Shown piece after piece: positions 7,924 through 16,656 of a stretch of DNA of 35,363 nt. Numbering within the stretch: the first letter of the stretch is position 1; every line of letters begins with the position of its first letter. The stretch is from contig CALIUI010000114.1 in the NCBI GenBank assembly GCA_938048815.1, positions 1-35,363 on the forward strand, in the 5' to 3' direction. The notes under the pieces were generated by a model. The model was not told where the DNA came from, searched no databases, and was given only the letters and a program-made list of their open reading frames with translations. The stretch is from an uncultured Aquificaceae bacterium. GTDB taxonomy: Bacteria; Aquificota; Aquificia; Aquificales; Aquificaceae. The position numbers were made by a program, and so were the translations under genes.

Positions 7924-10007
7924 ACAGCTACAAGATAGAAAGGCTATCTCTCGGCAGGCTAAGGCTTAGCTCCTATCTTTTTAAGTATTTACACCATCCC
8001 GAGGAAAGCCTTCAGGGCTATTTTTTAAAGTTTGGTGGTGTAAAAAGGGTAAAGTACTCAAGAGCTTCCGGTAGGCTAACCCTTGAGTATGACCCTGAAA
8101 GCTTTGACCTTATAGAGTTTCTAAACCATCTGGAAAACACTCCCAGGGAGGTATTCCTTGAAGACCTCTCCAAGCACCCAATAAAGCCAAAAGATGAAAA
8201 AAAGGTGGCTTTTAGCTGGCTTGTCCTTACAAGCCTTGGCTTTTTCCCTTATCTTTTCAGAGGAATTTTTCCTAACCCTTTGCTTGCGGGTATGACCCTA
8301 TTATTGTCAAAGCCCGTTTTTGACAAGGCCATAAATTCTTTGAAGGAAAAAAGGCTTGATGTTCATTTCCTTGATTCCTCAGCCATCCTGCTGGCATCCC
8401 TTACGGGCAGTCCTCTGTCTGCCCACGTTATGAGCTTTCTCTTGGCTTTGGGCGATTACCTATCGGAGAAGATGGAAAAGAAAGCTTACGAGAAGATTGA
8501 AAGGCTCTTTTCTTACAAGGAGGATATGGCGTGGCTTGTGGTATCCGATGGCCAAGCCCTAAGGGTAAAGGCGGTGGATTTAAAGAAGGGACAGCTTATA
8601 GTGATCTATGCGGGCGAAAAGATACCCGCAGACGGAGTTGTAGAAGAGGGGGATGCCCTTGTAAACCAAGCTTCTCTGACGGGCGAATCCAACCCTGTTC
8701 ATAAGAAAGCGGGGGATAAAGTTTATGCAGGTACCTTTGTGGAAGACGGAAAGCTATACGTAAGGGTGGAGGAGGTGGGAGAGAATACGGTGGTGGCAAA
8801 GATAGCAAAGATAGTGGAGGAGAGTATAAAGGAGCCCATAAGCGTCCAAAGAATGGCAGAAGAGAGGGCAAACAAACTTGTCCTGCCTACCATAGGGCTT
8901 GGGCTTTCCTCTTTATTCTTAAGCGGTCAGATAAACAGGCTTACCTCCACCTTGATAATAGACTACCATACGGGCATACACCTTGCCACACCTTTAACAG
9001 TCTTATCAAGCGTAGCCCATGCCTCCACCTACGGCATTCTCATAAAGAGTGGTGGGAAGCTTGAAGCCCTGTCCCGTGTGGATACCTTTGTTATGGATAA
9101 AACGGGCACTCTAACGGTAGGAAGCCCATGTATAGAGGACTTAGTGGGCTTAGAAGTAAGCAAGGAAGAGGTGCTTCTGTACGCCGCCTCCTTGGAACAG
9201 AGGATCACCCACCCTGTAGCCAAGGCTATAGTGAAGCTTGCCCAAGAGAGAGGCTTGCCCCTTTTACTTAGAGAAGACTCCAAATATCACATAGGGCTGG
9301 GTATAGAGGGACAGATAGAGGGAGATACCTATATGCTTGGGAGCACACGCTTTATGCAAAAAAAGAGGATAAGGATAAGCCCAGAGATTAAGGAGATGGT
9401 GGATAGGTTCCACTCCGAGGCAAAGTCGGTGCTGTACCTTGTAAAGGGTAGAAAGATCATAGGACTGCTTACCTTTAGAGATCCTTTGAGGGAAGAGGCA
9501 AAGGATGTGATGAGGGAATTAAAGAGAAGGGGGAAAAGGGTTATTCTATGCACGGGTGATAACGAGGGTATAGCCAAATACATGGCAAGGGAGCTTGGCA
9601 TAGAGGATTACTACGCAAGGGTTTTCCCCGCGGAGAAGGCTAAGATAGTGGAGGAGTTAAAAAGTAAGGGTAGGATTGTTGCTTTTGTGGGCGATGGTAT
9701 AAACGATTCTCCAGCCCTTTCCTGTGCGGACGTGGGCATATCCCTAAGGAGTGGAACAGACATAGCCATAGAGGTTGCGGACGTGGTTATAGGCGATAGC
9801 CTTTGGCACCTCATAAACGTGGTGGATATGGCGGAGGGCACGGTGGAAAAGCTGAAAAGAATATATAACATAAACACTTGGGTAAACAGCATAGGCCTTT
9901 TGGGGTCTGTACTGGGAATTTTTGGGCCCTCTGTGTCCACCCTTATAAACAACGGCACCACAGTGCTTTTGGGATTATATTCAATAACAAAACCAAAAGG
10001 AGGTTAA
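7920..10007 (+). CDS. P1B-like P-type ATPase with a Cys-less HMA2 domain and no CPC motif
   Basis: 695 aa. Residues ~1-80 form an HMA_2-like domain (GRLRLSSYLFKYL ... GVKRVKYSRASGRLTLEYDP) without cysteines. The actuator domain has TGES at 254-257. The catalytic Asp is D393 in DKTGTLT, the P1B-type HP dipeptide is in QRITHPVAKAIV, and the hinge GDGINDSPAL is near 592. The intramembrane metal motif, CPC in classical heavy-metal pumps, is here D348-Y-H-T-G followed by IHLATPLTV. The last helix ends with STLINNGTTVLLGLYS. It resembles the CtpC-type/HMA_2 branch. Substrate unknown: a soft-metal pump would be expected to keep Cys in the membrane. It lies in an operon of small membrane proteins under a Pho-like box. 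Confidence 0.85.
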   Translation: MNSYKIERLSLGRLRLSSYLFKYLHHPEESLQGYFLKFGGVKRVKYSRASGRLTLEYDPESFDLIEFLNHLENTPREVFLEDLSKHPIKPKDEKKVAFSWLVLTSLGFFPYLFRGIFPNPLLAGMTLLLSKPVFDKAINSLKEKRLDVHFLDSSAILLASLTGSPLSAHVMSFLLALGDYLSEKMEKKAYEKIERLFSYKEDMAWLVVSDGQALRVKAVDLKKGQLIVIYAGEKIPADGVVEEGDALVNQASLTGESNPVHKKAGDKVYAGTFVEDGKLYVRVEEVGENTVVAKIAKIVEESIKEPISVQRMAEERANKLVLPTIGLGLSSLFLSGQINRLTSTLIIDYHTGIHLATPLTVLSSVAHASTYGILIKSGGKLEALSRVDTFVMDKTGTLTVGSPCIEDLVGLEVSKEEVLLYAASLEQRITHPVAKAIVKLAQERGLPLLLREDSKYHIGLGIEGQIEGDTYMLGSTRFMQKKRIRISPEIKEMVDRFHSEAKSVLYLVKGRKIIGLLTFRDPLREEAKDVMRELKRRGKRVILCTGDNEGIAKYMARELGIEDYYARVFPAEKAKIVEELKSKGRIVAFVGDGINDSPALSCADVGISLRSGTDIAIEVADVVIGDSLWHLINVVDMAEGTVEKLKRIYNINTWVNSIGLLGSVLGIFGPSVSTLINNGTTVLLGLYSITKPKGG

Positions 10008-10012
10008 TAGCC

Positions 10013-10303
10013 ATGGAAGAAAAGAAGGACTTAGCCCAAGAGCTTGAAAGGATCAAAGCGGAGCTGGAGGAGCTCAAAAAGAAGATGGGTGTAGCAGAAG
10101 AAAAGGGGCTAAAGGATGTGCCCGCAGAAGCCCTTTCCAAGGTTATGGATATCAGCAAGGAGATAGTGAAAACGGCGGCAGAGATAGGAGAGAAGGCTAT
10201 AAAGGTGGTTAAGTTCTCGGTGGAGGGCGCTGTAGAAGGCGCCAAAAAGGCACTAAAGGAGGAAGAAGGAGCCAAAGGAGAGGAGAAGAAGGAAGAAGCA
10301 TGA
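10013..10303 (+). CDS. Glu/Lys/Ala-rich helical protein downstream of the P-type ATPase
   Basis: 96 aa from the ATG at 10013, chosen because AAAGGAGGTTAATAGCC gives a strong SD; an in-frame start at 9878 lies inside the ATPase gene. Residues ~3-24 form a short coiled coil (LAQELERIKAELEELKKK). Residues ~40-80 form an amphipathic helix (SKEIVKTAAEIGEKAIKVVKFSVEGAVEGAKKALKEEE divided here only for description), and the tail is acidic. The E/A-type helix is reminiscent of PacL/DUF1490 motifs. No membrane segment is evident. Confidence 0.65.
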   Translation: MEEKKDLAQELERIKAELEELKKKMGVAEEKGLKDVPAEALSKVMDISKEIVKTAAEIGEKAIKVVKFSVEGAVEGAKKALKEEEGAKGEEKKEEA

Positions 10304-10557
10304 ACTTTTTAAGGACCAGGAGCGGTAGGTATCTCAACGCTTTGCACGTGATTTCCTTGTCTGTGGAAGAGGCAAAGATAGAGGTGGAAGGTAAAAAGAG
10401 GCTGGTTTATGAGGTGGTTGCCTACATGAGCCAGCCTCTCTTGCCCGCCGTCCTTGGTATCTACTCCACAGAAGAAAAGGCCTTTGAGGTGCTTGAAGAG
10501 ATAATAGAAAAGCTTTCCCAAGATGAGAGAGTTATACACATACAAAGCGAATATTGA
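10300..10557 (+). CDS. Hypothetical protein in the P-type ATPase operon
   Basis: 85 aa. Soluble mixed alpha/beta pattern: beta strands ALHVISLSVEEAKIEVEG and RLVYEVVAYM, then the helix EEKAFEVLEEIIEKLSQ. No family recognised. The start overlaps the previous stop by ATGA, and the end overlaps the next gene by 35 nt, so it is translated in the operon. Confidence 0.55.
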   Translation: MNFLRTRSGRYLNALHVISLSVEEAKIEVEGKKRLVYEVVAYMSQPLLPAVLGIYSTEEKAFEVLEEIIEKLSQDERVIHIQSEY

Positions 10558-10876
10558 GGATTACCTTGGGGAGCTAAAACTTTTGGCTCACCACCTACAA
10601 GAAAGGCACAAGAAGGATTTAGAAAAACTTCAAGAGCCTGTGCTTTTAATGGTGGAGCTTCCCCAAAAGGTTTGGGCTTACTTTCTTATAGGATCCGAGG
10701 GCATAGTATATAAGGAAGATCCGCCACCCATAAAAAACAGGATATTGATATCCTACAAAGACCTCATAAGGCTTGTGGAAAAACCCTCCAAGGTGTTAAG
10801 GTACGTGTTTGAGGGTAGGGTGAAGTTGCAGGGTGATTATCAAAAGATATTGGAGTCTTTGCAAAAACTCCTTTAA
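10523..10876 (+). CDS. SCP2-like (sterol carrier) domain protein
   Basis: 117 aa. The C-terminal half (about 60-117) has the order of an SCP2 lipid-binding fold: a beta strand (GIVYKE), a strand plus SYKDLIRLVEKPSKVLRYVFEGRVKLQGDYQKILESLQKLL, including the GK/GRVKLxGD turn typical of SCP2. The N-terminal half is helical. The match is by pattern only. It is the last gene of the unit, converging on the gene at 10873 with overlapping stop codons. A lipid-binding protein in this operon is a hint that the ATPase system may touch membrane lipids. Confidence 0.55.
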   Translation: MRELYTYKANIEDYLGELKLLAHHLQERHKKDLEKLQEPVLLMVELPQKVWAYFLIGSEGIVYKEDPPPIKNRILISYKDLIRLVEKPSKVLRYVFEGRVKLQGDYQKILESLQKLL

Positions 10877-11079
10877 AGGACCCTGCTTATAGCTTTTGTG
10901 ATTAGGTTTTCCAATATACCACCAACCACAAAGGACTCAATGAGTATGGTTCTATCCTTTTCCGTCAAAAAGGTATCCCTTTCACGCTTTCTTACCCTTT
11001 CACCCTTTTTCAAAAGCCTTTTGTAGCAATCCTTTTGTCTTTCAAGGTCTTCTATTAGGTTTTCTATTTTCTCCCTCAT
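10873..11079 (-). CDS. Small hypothetical protein behind a Pho-like box
   Basis: 68 aa, very basic and acidic: a helix MREKIENLIEDLERQKDCYKRLLKKGERVRKRERD, then LTEKDRTILIESFVVGGILENLITKAIS, an amphipathic or weakly hydrophobic helix. No family recognised. It has its own promoter (11087-11119) rather than simply extending the glycosyltransferase operon that ends at 11104. The -10 TAAACT lies 7 nt from the ATG and there is no SD. Confidence 0.55.
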   Translation of the reverse strand: MREKIENLIEDLERQKDCYKRLLKKGERVRKRERDTFLTEKDRTILIESFVVGGILENLITKAISRVL

Positions 11080-11086
11080 GGGATTT

Positions 11087-11119
11087 AGTTTAAGGGAAGT
11101 TTGTTAAGATTTTGTTAAG
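11087..11119 (-). promoter_or_regulatory. Pho-box-like promoter of the gene at 11079
   Basis: Minus strand: CTTAACA (11119-11113), AAAT, CTTAACA (11108-11102), 9 nt, then -10 TAAACT (11092-11087), and the ATG 7 nt later. It has the same 7+4+7+9 geometry as the boxes at 6961 and 15130. The box overlaps the stop codon of the upstream glycosyltransferase gene. Confidence 0.65.
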
Positions 11120-12216
11120 AGTCGTCCCGAATACACACCCATCAGCCTTTCAAAGGTGGATGTCCAAGAGAAGTTGTTTATTATGTAGGAGCTTATGGCT
11201 TCCTTGAGAGACAAGCTCAAGGTATTGGAAGCCCTAATTATGGCGTTATATAGTTCTTCTTGGTTCATCTCCCTAACCAAGAATTCTTTGAAGGGCTGTG
11301 TTTCCAAGCCCATATCAAAGGCCACCAAAATACAACCACAAGCTTGAGCCTCAAGGAAGGAAAGTCCGTAGGTCTCCCTAAGGGAGGCACTCACATAAAT
11401 ATCACAGCTTGCATAGAGTTCTGCAAGCTCTTCCTCCTTGTGAATGTAGCCCAAATAGGTTAAATTGGGAAGTTTTTTGGAGATGCCTTCCACCTTTCTT
11501 TTTAAAGGACCATCCCCCGCTATAACAAGGTGGAAAAGGAAAGGGTCAAGGTGTTGAAAAACTTCAAGGAGAAGGCTTAGGTTTTTTTCTATGGATAGCC
11601 TACCCACATATAGAAGTTTGTACTTGTTCTCTCTTATACCAAGGATCCTGTTAAAGTAGGGGTTTTTTTTGGAAGGGTTAAAGGTTTGCGTATCTACTCC
11701 TAAGTTTATAGTTAGGACACTTTCAAGCCCAAAGCCCTTTAAAAACTCCTCTTGCTTTTTGGAGGGTGTTAAGATAATGTCTGCCTTTGAAAGCTTTTTT
11801 CTTATGGTGTGTTCCAAAAGGAAGTTTTTTAACCTTTGGGGACCGGGGATTAAAAAAAGGTCTGCCTTTATATCGGAGTGGTAAAAAACGCTTAAAAGGT
11901 ATTTGTGGGATTTCAAATAGGGTATTATCTGGTAGCTTCCGCCCACTTCCACTATATCTGGGGATTCCCTTTGAAGTATCTCCTTTATCTCTGCAAGGGA
12001 GGAAAAGAACCTATACCCGCCCGTAAGGGGCAAGGGAAAGGAGGGAAGTTCATAAACCTTGGTGGCTTCTAAATAGTAGCTTTTTCTTTCCTTTCCCGGT
12101 ATTATAAGAAGGTGTTCTATATCCTTGTCCCTGAAGTATTTTATCTTCTCCAAAAGGTATCTTTTTATGCCACCGCTCTTGCTGTGGAAATAGGGCGTTA
12201 TATCAACCAACTTCAT
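11104..12216 (-). CDS. GT4-family glycosyltransferase
   Basis: 370 aa. GT-B fold. The N-terminal domain has the acceptor-side GGIKRYLLEK loop. The C-terminal nucleotide-sugar domain has LLYVGRLSIEKNLSLLLEV, VIAGDGPLKRKVE and the E-x7-E block (about SLRETYGLSFLEAQACG) typical of GT4 retaining enzymes. The start at 12216 is chosen for the GGGAGG site and the 14-nt overlap with the upstream gene; a start five codons earlier is possible. Last gene of the three-gene Pho-box operon. The product could be a second sugar on a glycolipid or a cell-surface glycan; the sugar donor is unknown. Confidence 0.85.
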   Translation of the reverse strand: MKLVDITPYFHSKSGGIKRYLLEKIKYFRDKDIEHLLIIPGKERKSYYLEATKVYELPSFPLPLTGGYRFFSSLAEIKEILQRESPDIVEVGGSYQIIPYLKSHKYLLSVFYHSDIKADLFLIPGPQRLKNFLLEHTIRKKLSKADIILTPSKKQEEFLKGFGLESVLTINLGVDTQTFNPSKKNPYFNRILGIRENKYKLLYVGRLSIEKNLSLLLEVFQHLDPFLFHLVIAGDGPLKRKVEGISKKLPNLTYLGYIHKEEELAELYASCDIYVSASLRETYGLSFLEAQACGCILVAFDMGLETQPFKEFLVREMNQEELYNAIIRASNTLSLSLKEAISSYIINNFSWTSTFERLMGVYSGRLLTKS

Positions 12217-14434
12217 ATACCAGCCTCCCAAGCCCTGCTATCGCCAGCATATAATCTATGTAGCTCTTTCTCATATCAAGGGACTTTGCCTTATAAAGGG
12301 CTTCCTGCGACATGGCTTTGCGCAAATCCTCTCTTGAAAGTAAAAGGGAGAGTTTTTCCACAAATTCCTCCTGCCTTGTGGCTATAAAGCCGTTTATACC
12401 CTCATCCACATGCTCATGGGCTGCACCCTTTGAGCTTACTATAACAGGAAGGCCGCTTGCCATAGCCTCAAGGACTACCTGCCCGTAGGTTTCCGTCGTA
12501 GAAGGAAAGAGAAAAACATCACTGCTGGCGTATGCCTTGGCAAGCTCCTCTCCCAACATATAACCCACCAAGTGCACATTTTTGGGCTTTTTCCTTTCTA
12601 TCTCCTGTCTGTAGGGTCCATCGCCCACTATTACAAAGATGTCCTCCGGGAAACATTTGGCGACGTACAAGAAGGTATCCAAGCCCTTCTCCTTTGAAAC
12701 TCTTCCCACGTAGAGTATAACCCTTTGGTGTTTCTTTTTGTGCCAAAAATCCTCTTGCCTTTTGTTGGGCGAGAAGAGTTCCGTATCCACTCCCCTTTTG
12801 AAAACCCCTATTTTTCCATAGCTTAAGCCCTTGCCTGTAAAGACCTTTCTGTAGTGTTCCGAGGGTACAAAGAACCTATCAGACCAATTACCAAGTAGTA
12901 CAAAGAACCTCCAAAGGATCTCCTCTATGTCTGGGTCTCCCGTGTAGGTCTTTGCATAGGTGGGTATATCCGTATGAAAGGCAAAGGTTGTTCTAAGACC
13001 TAAAAGCTTGCCCGCAAGGAAACCCAAAAGCCCCAAGGGTCCGGGTGTGGCTATATGCACTTGCGAAAAGCCTTCCCTTTCCAAAAGGTCTAACAGCTCT
13101 AAAAAGTTTGGAACTCCCATCCTTAGCTCTTCATAAAAGGGTGTGGGAATCTCCCAAAGGGGTTTTAGGTTTATAAGCCCTTCCTCCTCTCTTATTGATG
13201 CGTTGCACGTTATAAGGGTAAAGGGCAGTCCTTCCTCCAAAGCTATCTGTCTTATAAGTTTAGCGCTTCTGGCAACGCCGTTTATATGGTGGTAGGTGTC
13301 GGTAATATAGGCTACCTTTATGGCTTTTCCGTTGGTGATGCCAAAGTCCTTGCTTAGCTCTTTTATCTTTTTCGCCTCTCTCTTTTGGGCGTACTTTAAA
13401 AAGGCAGGGAAGCCATGAGCCATGAGGGACAGGCACAGCTCCCCAAAGGTTTGCGGTGAGGGACTTTTCAAAAGCCTTTCTATGGCTATAGAAGGCAAAA
13501 GCTTTGCTATCTCTTTGATTAGCCTGTACCTCTCTCCCTTTATGTTTAAAAAATTCCTTAGCATAAAGGCCACCATGGGATTGTCCGAATGCATAAAGAT
13601 GTAATCCGTTATGGGCTTTATATCGGAGGGTATGTAGTTCTTGTTTTTTACAAAGTCGTAGCCCACCCTGCAAATCATGTTTAAAAGCCTTTCTTCTCCA
13701 AGTTCTTCTGTTCCCACCTGCGTTCTGCCCTCCAAAAGGCCCCTTAGGAAGTCCTCCTTTGTAAAGGCTTCTTCTACAATTGTCCAAGTCCTACCTACGT
13801 CCATACCTCCATGATCGTCAGACCCTGCGGTAAAGCTTATCCTTTCCCTTGTCCTCTGGGGTTCTATCTTGTACTTTTCCGCCAAAAGGTATATCTTGTC
13901 CCATCCGTTGTAAATCCTTGCTATGGATTCCTCTATGTACCTCACACCATCTCCCCTTGTGCCGTTTATAACCTCCCAATTGTCAAAGAGAAGTACCAAC
14001 TTTTCTACAAAACTTTTATCTACGTTGCTTCTTTCCACGGAATACAGGGGATGGGCAAGGGAATGGGCTATCCTGTTGGCTTTTAAGTATCTTACAAAGT
14101 GGTATATGTTCTCCCTCAGTTTTATTAGCTCTTGATGGTCTTTTTCTGTAATACCATAGACAAGTACATGTACTTTTCCTCCCTCGGGGAAGGCTACCGT
14201 GTACTCACAGCTTATAAAGACCTCTGGAAAGTGAGCTATCTCAAGAACACCCTCTATGGTATTGTGGTCGGTGATGGTTATGCAGGTCATGCCCCTCTCT
14301 TTCAGTCTTTTGTATATCTCCATAGGCTCTGTGTAGCTTTCGGGACATCCTATAAGCCTACTAAACCATCCACCCGGCAGGTTGGAGGCTTTGGAATGAA
14401 GATGAAGGTCTGCCTTTGCTAAAAAGTTCTTCAT
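12203..14434 (-). CDS. PHP-domain/glycosyltransferase (GT4) fusion protein
   Basis: 743 aa. Residues ~5-260 are a PHP metallo-hydrolase domain with the metal ligands HLH (about 11-13), TDHNT, CEY, AHPLYS and GSDDHGG. Residues ~375-735 are a GT4 glycosyltransferase: VARSAKLIRQIA, FHTDIPTYAKTYTG (as in SqdX/MgtA/DgdA-type lipid transferases), VGRVSKEKGLDTF, GDGPYRQEI and ETYGQVVLEAMASGLPVI. The FHTDxPxY signature makes a lipid acceptor plausible (inference). The SD AGGAGGT precedes the ATG inside the upstream gene (74-nt overlap). The PHP part might remove phosphate from an intermediate or regulate the transferase; this is not known. Confidence 0.88.
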   Translation of the reverse strand: MKNFLAKADLHLHSKASNLPGGWFSRLIGCPESYTEPMEIYKRLKERGMTCITITDHNTIEGVLEIAHFPEVFISCEYTVAFPEGGKVHVLVYGITEKDHQELIKLRENIYHFVRYLKANRIAHSLAHPLYSVERSNVDKSFVEKLVLLFDNWEVINGTRGDGVRYIEESIARIYNGWDKIYLLAEKYKIEPQRTRERISFTAGSDDHGGMDVGRTWTIVEEAFTKEDFLRGLLEGRTQVGTEELGEERLLNMICRVGYDFVKNKNYIPSDIKPITDYIFMHSDNPMVAFMLRNFLNIKGERYRLIKEIAKLLPSIAIERLLKSPSPQTFGELCLSLMAHGFPAFLKYAQKREAKKIKELSKDFGITNGKAIKVAYITDTYHHINGVARSAKLIRQIALEEGLPFTLITCNASIREEEGLINLKPLWEIPTPFYEELRMGVPNFLELLDLLEREGFSQVHIATPGPLGLLGFLAGKLLGLRTTFAFHTDIPTYAKTYTGDPDIEEILWRFFVLLGNWSDRFFVPSEHYRKVFTGKGLSYGKIGVFKRGVDTELFSPNKRQEDFWHKKKHQRVILYVGRVSKEKGLDTFLYVAKCFPEDIFVIVGDGPYRQEIERKKPKNVHLVGYMLGEELAKAYASSDVFLFPSTTETYGQVVLEAMASGLPVIVSSKGAAHEHVDEGINGFIATRQEEFVEKLSLLLSREDLRKAMSQEALYKAKSLDMRKSYIDYMLAIAGLGRLVYEVG

Positions 14435-15107
14435 AGCTTATCCACCTCCTTGTTTCTTTTACCCTTTGGAGTATCTCCCTCCAAAGGTTTATCTTTCTTT
14501 CGTCCCTAAAATCCTTCATATGAAGGGCAAGCCTAAGGATTTTTTGCCTTTTATAAAGCCTTTCAAACTCTGGCACCATCCTAAGGCTAAGCCAAGAGAA
14601 CAAAAATCTATTGCTAAAGCTCAAAGCTGGAGTTTTTACATAGCTTCCCCTCTGTAGGTCCTTTATGTACCATCTGTAGGCTATACCTTTGAAGTTAAAG
14701 GAATAGAGCACATCCTCAAGGTAGAGATTGCCTATCCACGCTGGAGGAACAAAAAACTCAGAGCTTAAGCCCGCATATTCCATAAGCTCCAAGGCAGAGG
14801 AGATCTTTTGATAGGTGTTGTAAAGGTCAAGCCCACCAAACTCACCCTCTCCATCGGTCCATAAAAACTCTTGAAGTCTTTTGGCACCTTTGTGGGTATA
14901 TCCGTGTAAGACTATTTCCCCAGGAAGGTTTTTTATAAGGTGGAGCAATTCCTTATCCTCTAAAAGGGAATACTTCTCCCAAAAATAAGGAACCACCAAG
15001 AGGGAAAGCTTATATATATCCAGGTCCTCCAAAAGCCCAAGGGCCTTTAAAAACTCCCTCCTGTAGTAGGGGCTAAGGTCATGAAGTTCCAAAAGGGCAT
15101 ACTGCAT
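14361..15107 (-). CDS. DUF2334-type polysaccharide-deacetylase-like protein
   Basis: 248 aa. The N-terminus LLELHDLSPYYRREFLKALGLLEDL and the later block GEIVLHGYTHKGAKRLQEF fit the DUF2334/polysaccharide deacetylase fold, with HD and HGxTH as likely metal ligands. Such enzymes remove acetyl groups from GlcNAc-containing glycans or glycolipids. It is the first gene of the operon: a four-half-site Pho-like promoter lies directly upstream, and the -10 TATTCT is only 7 nt from the ATG, so the mRNA is probably leaderless. No signal peptide, so it is cytoplasmic. Confidence 0.78.
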   Translation of the reverse strand: MQYALLELHDLSPYYRREFLKALGLLEDLDIYKLSLLVVPYFWEKYSLLEDKELLHLIKNLPGEIVLHGYTHKGAKRLQEFLWTDGEGEFGGLDLYNTYQKISSALELMEYAGLSSEFFVPPAWIGNLYLEDVLYSFNFKGIAYRWYIKDLQRGSYVKTPALSFSNRFLFSWLSLRMVPEFERLYKRQKILRLALHMKDFRDERKINLWREILQRVKETRRWISYEELFSKGRPSSSFQSLQPAGWMV

Positions 15108-15114
15108 AGGTATA

Positions 15115-15169
15115 AGAATAGGGGATTAAAGTTAAGATTTTTTTAAGTTTTGGTTAAGATTTAGTTAAG
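15115..15169 (-). promoter_or_regulatory. Four-repeat Pho-box-like promoter of the glycosyltransferase operon
   Basis: On the plus strand TTAAG occurs at 15132, 15143, 15154 and 15165, exactly 11 bp apart. On the minus strand these are CTTAACT, CTTAACC, CTTAAAA and CTTAACT, each separated by AAAT or AAAA. The last is followed by 9 nt and TATTCT (15120-15115), then 7 nt to the ATG. A duplicated Pho box (four half-sites) usually means tight or strong control in PhoB systems. It abuts the thiC terminator. Confidence 0.75.
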
Positions 15170-15183
15170 GGGGCAATGCCCCC
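15169..15183 (-). terminator. Rho-independent terminator of thiC
   Basis: A GGGGGC/GCCCCC 6-bp stem with a 3-nt loop, 5 nt after the thiC stop. The following A/T-rich tail is itself the first Pho half-site, so terminator and downstream promoter are packed together. Confidence 0.7.
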
Positions 15184-15187
15184 GGGA

Positions 15188-16558
<1,371 letters not shown>

Positions 16559-16656
16559 TTACCTCCTATAAAAATTTTGGTTTTATAAATATCTTTCTTC
16601 TGTATTGTCTTTTCAATATGATTTATAATAGCTTAAAACCCTCGGGGGGTAAGTTC

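Noticed and set aside
13260-13787. 175-aa minus-strand ORF inside the PHP-glycosyltransferase gene
   Set aside because: It is an alternative frame of a well-supported gene with low-complexity basic composition.
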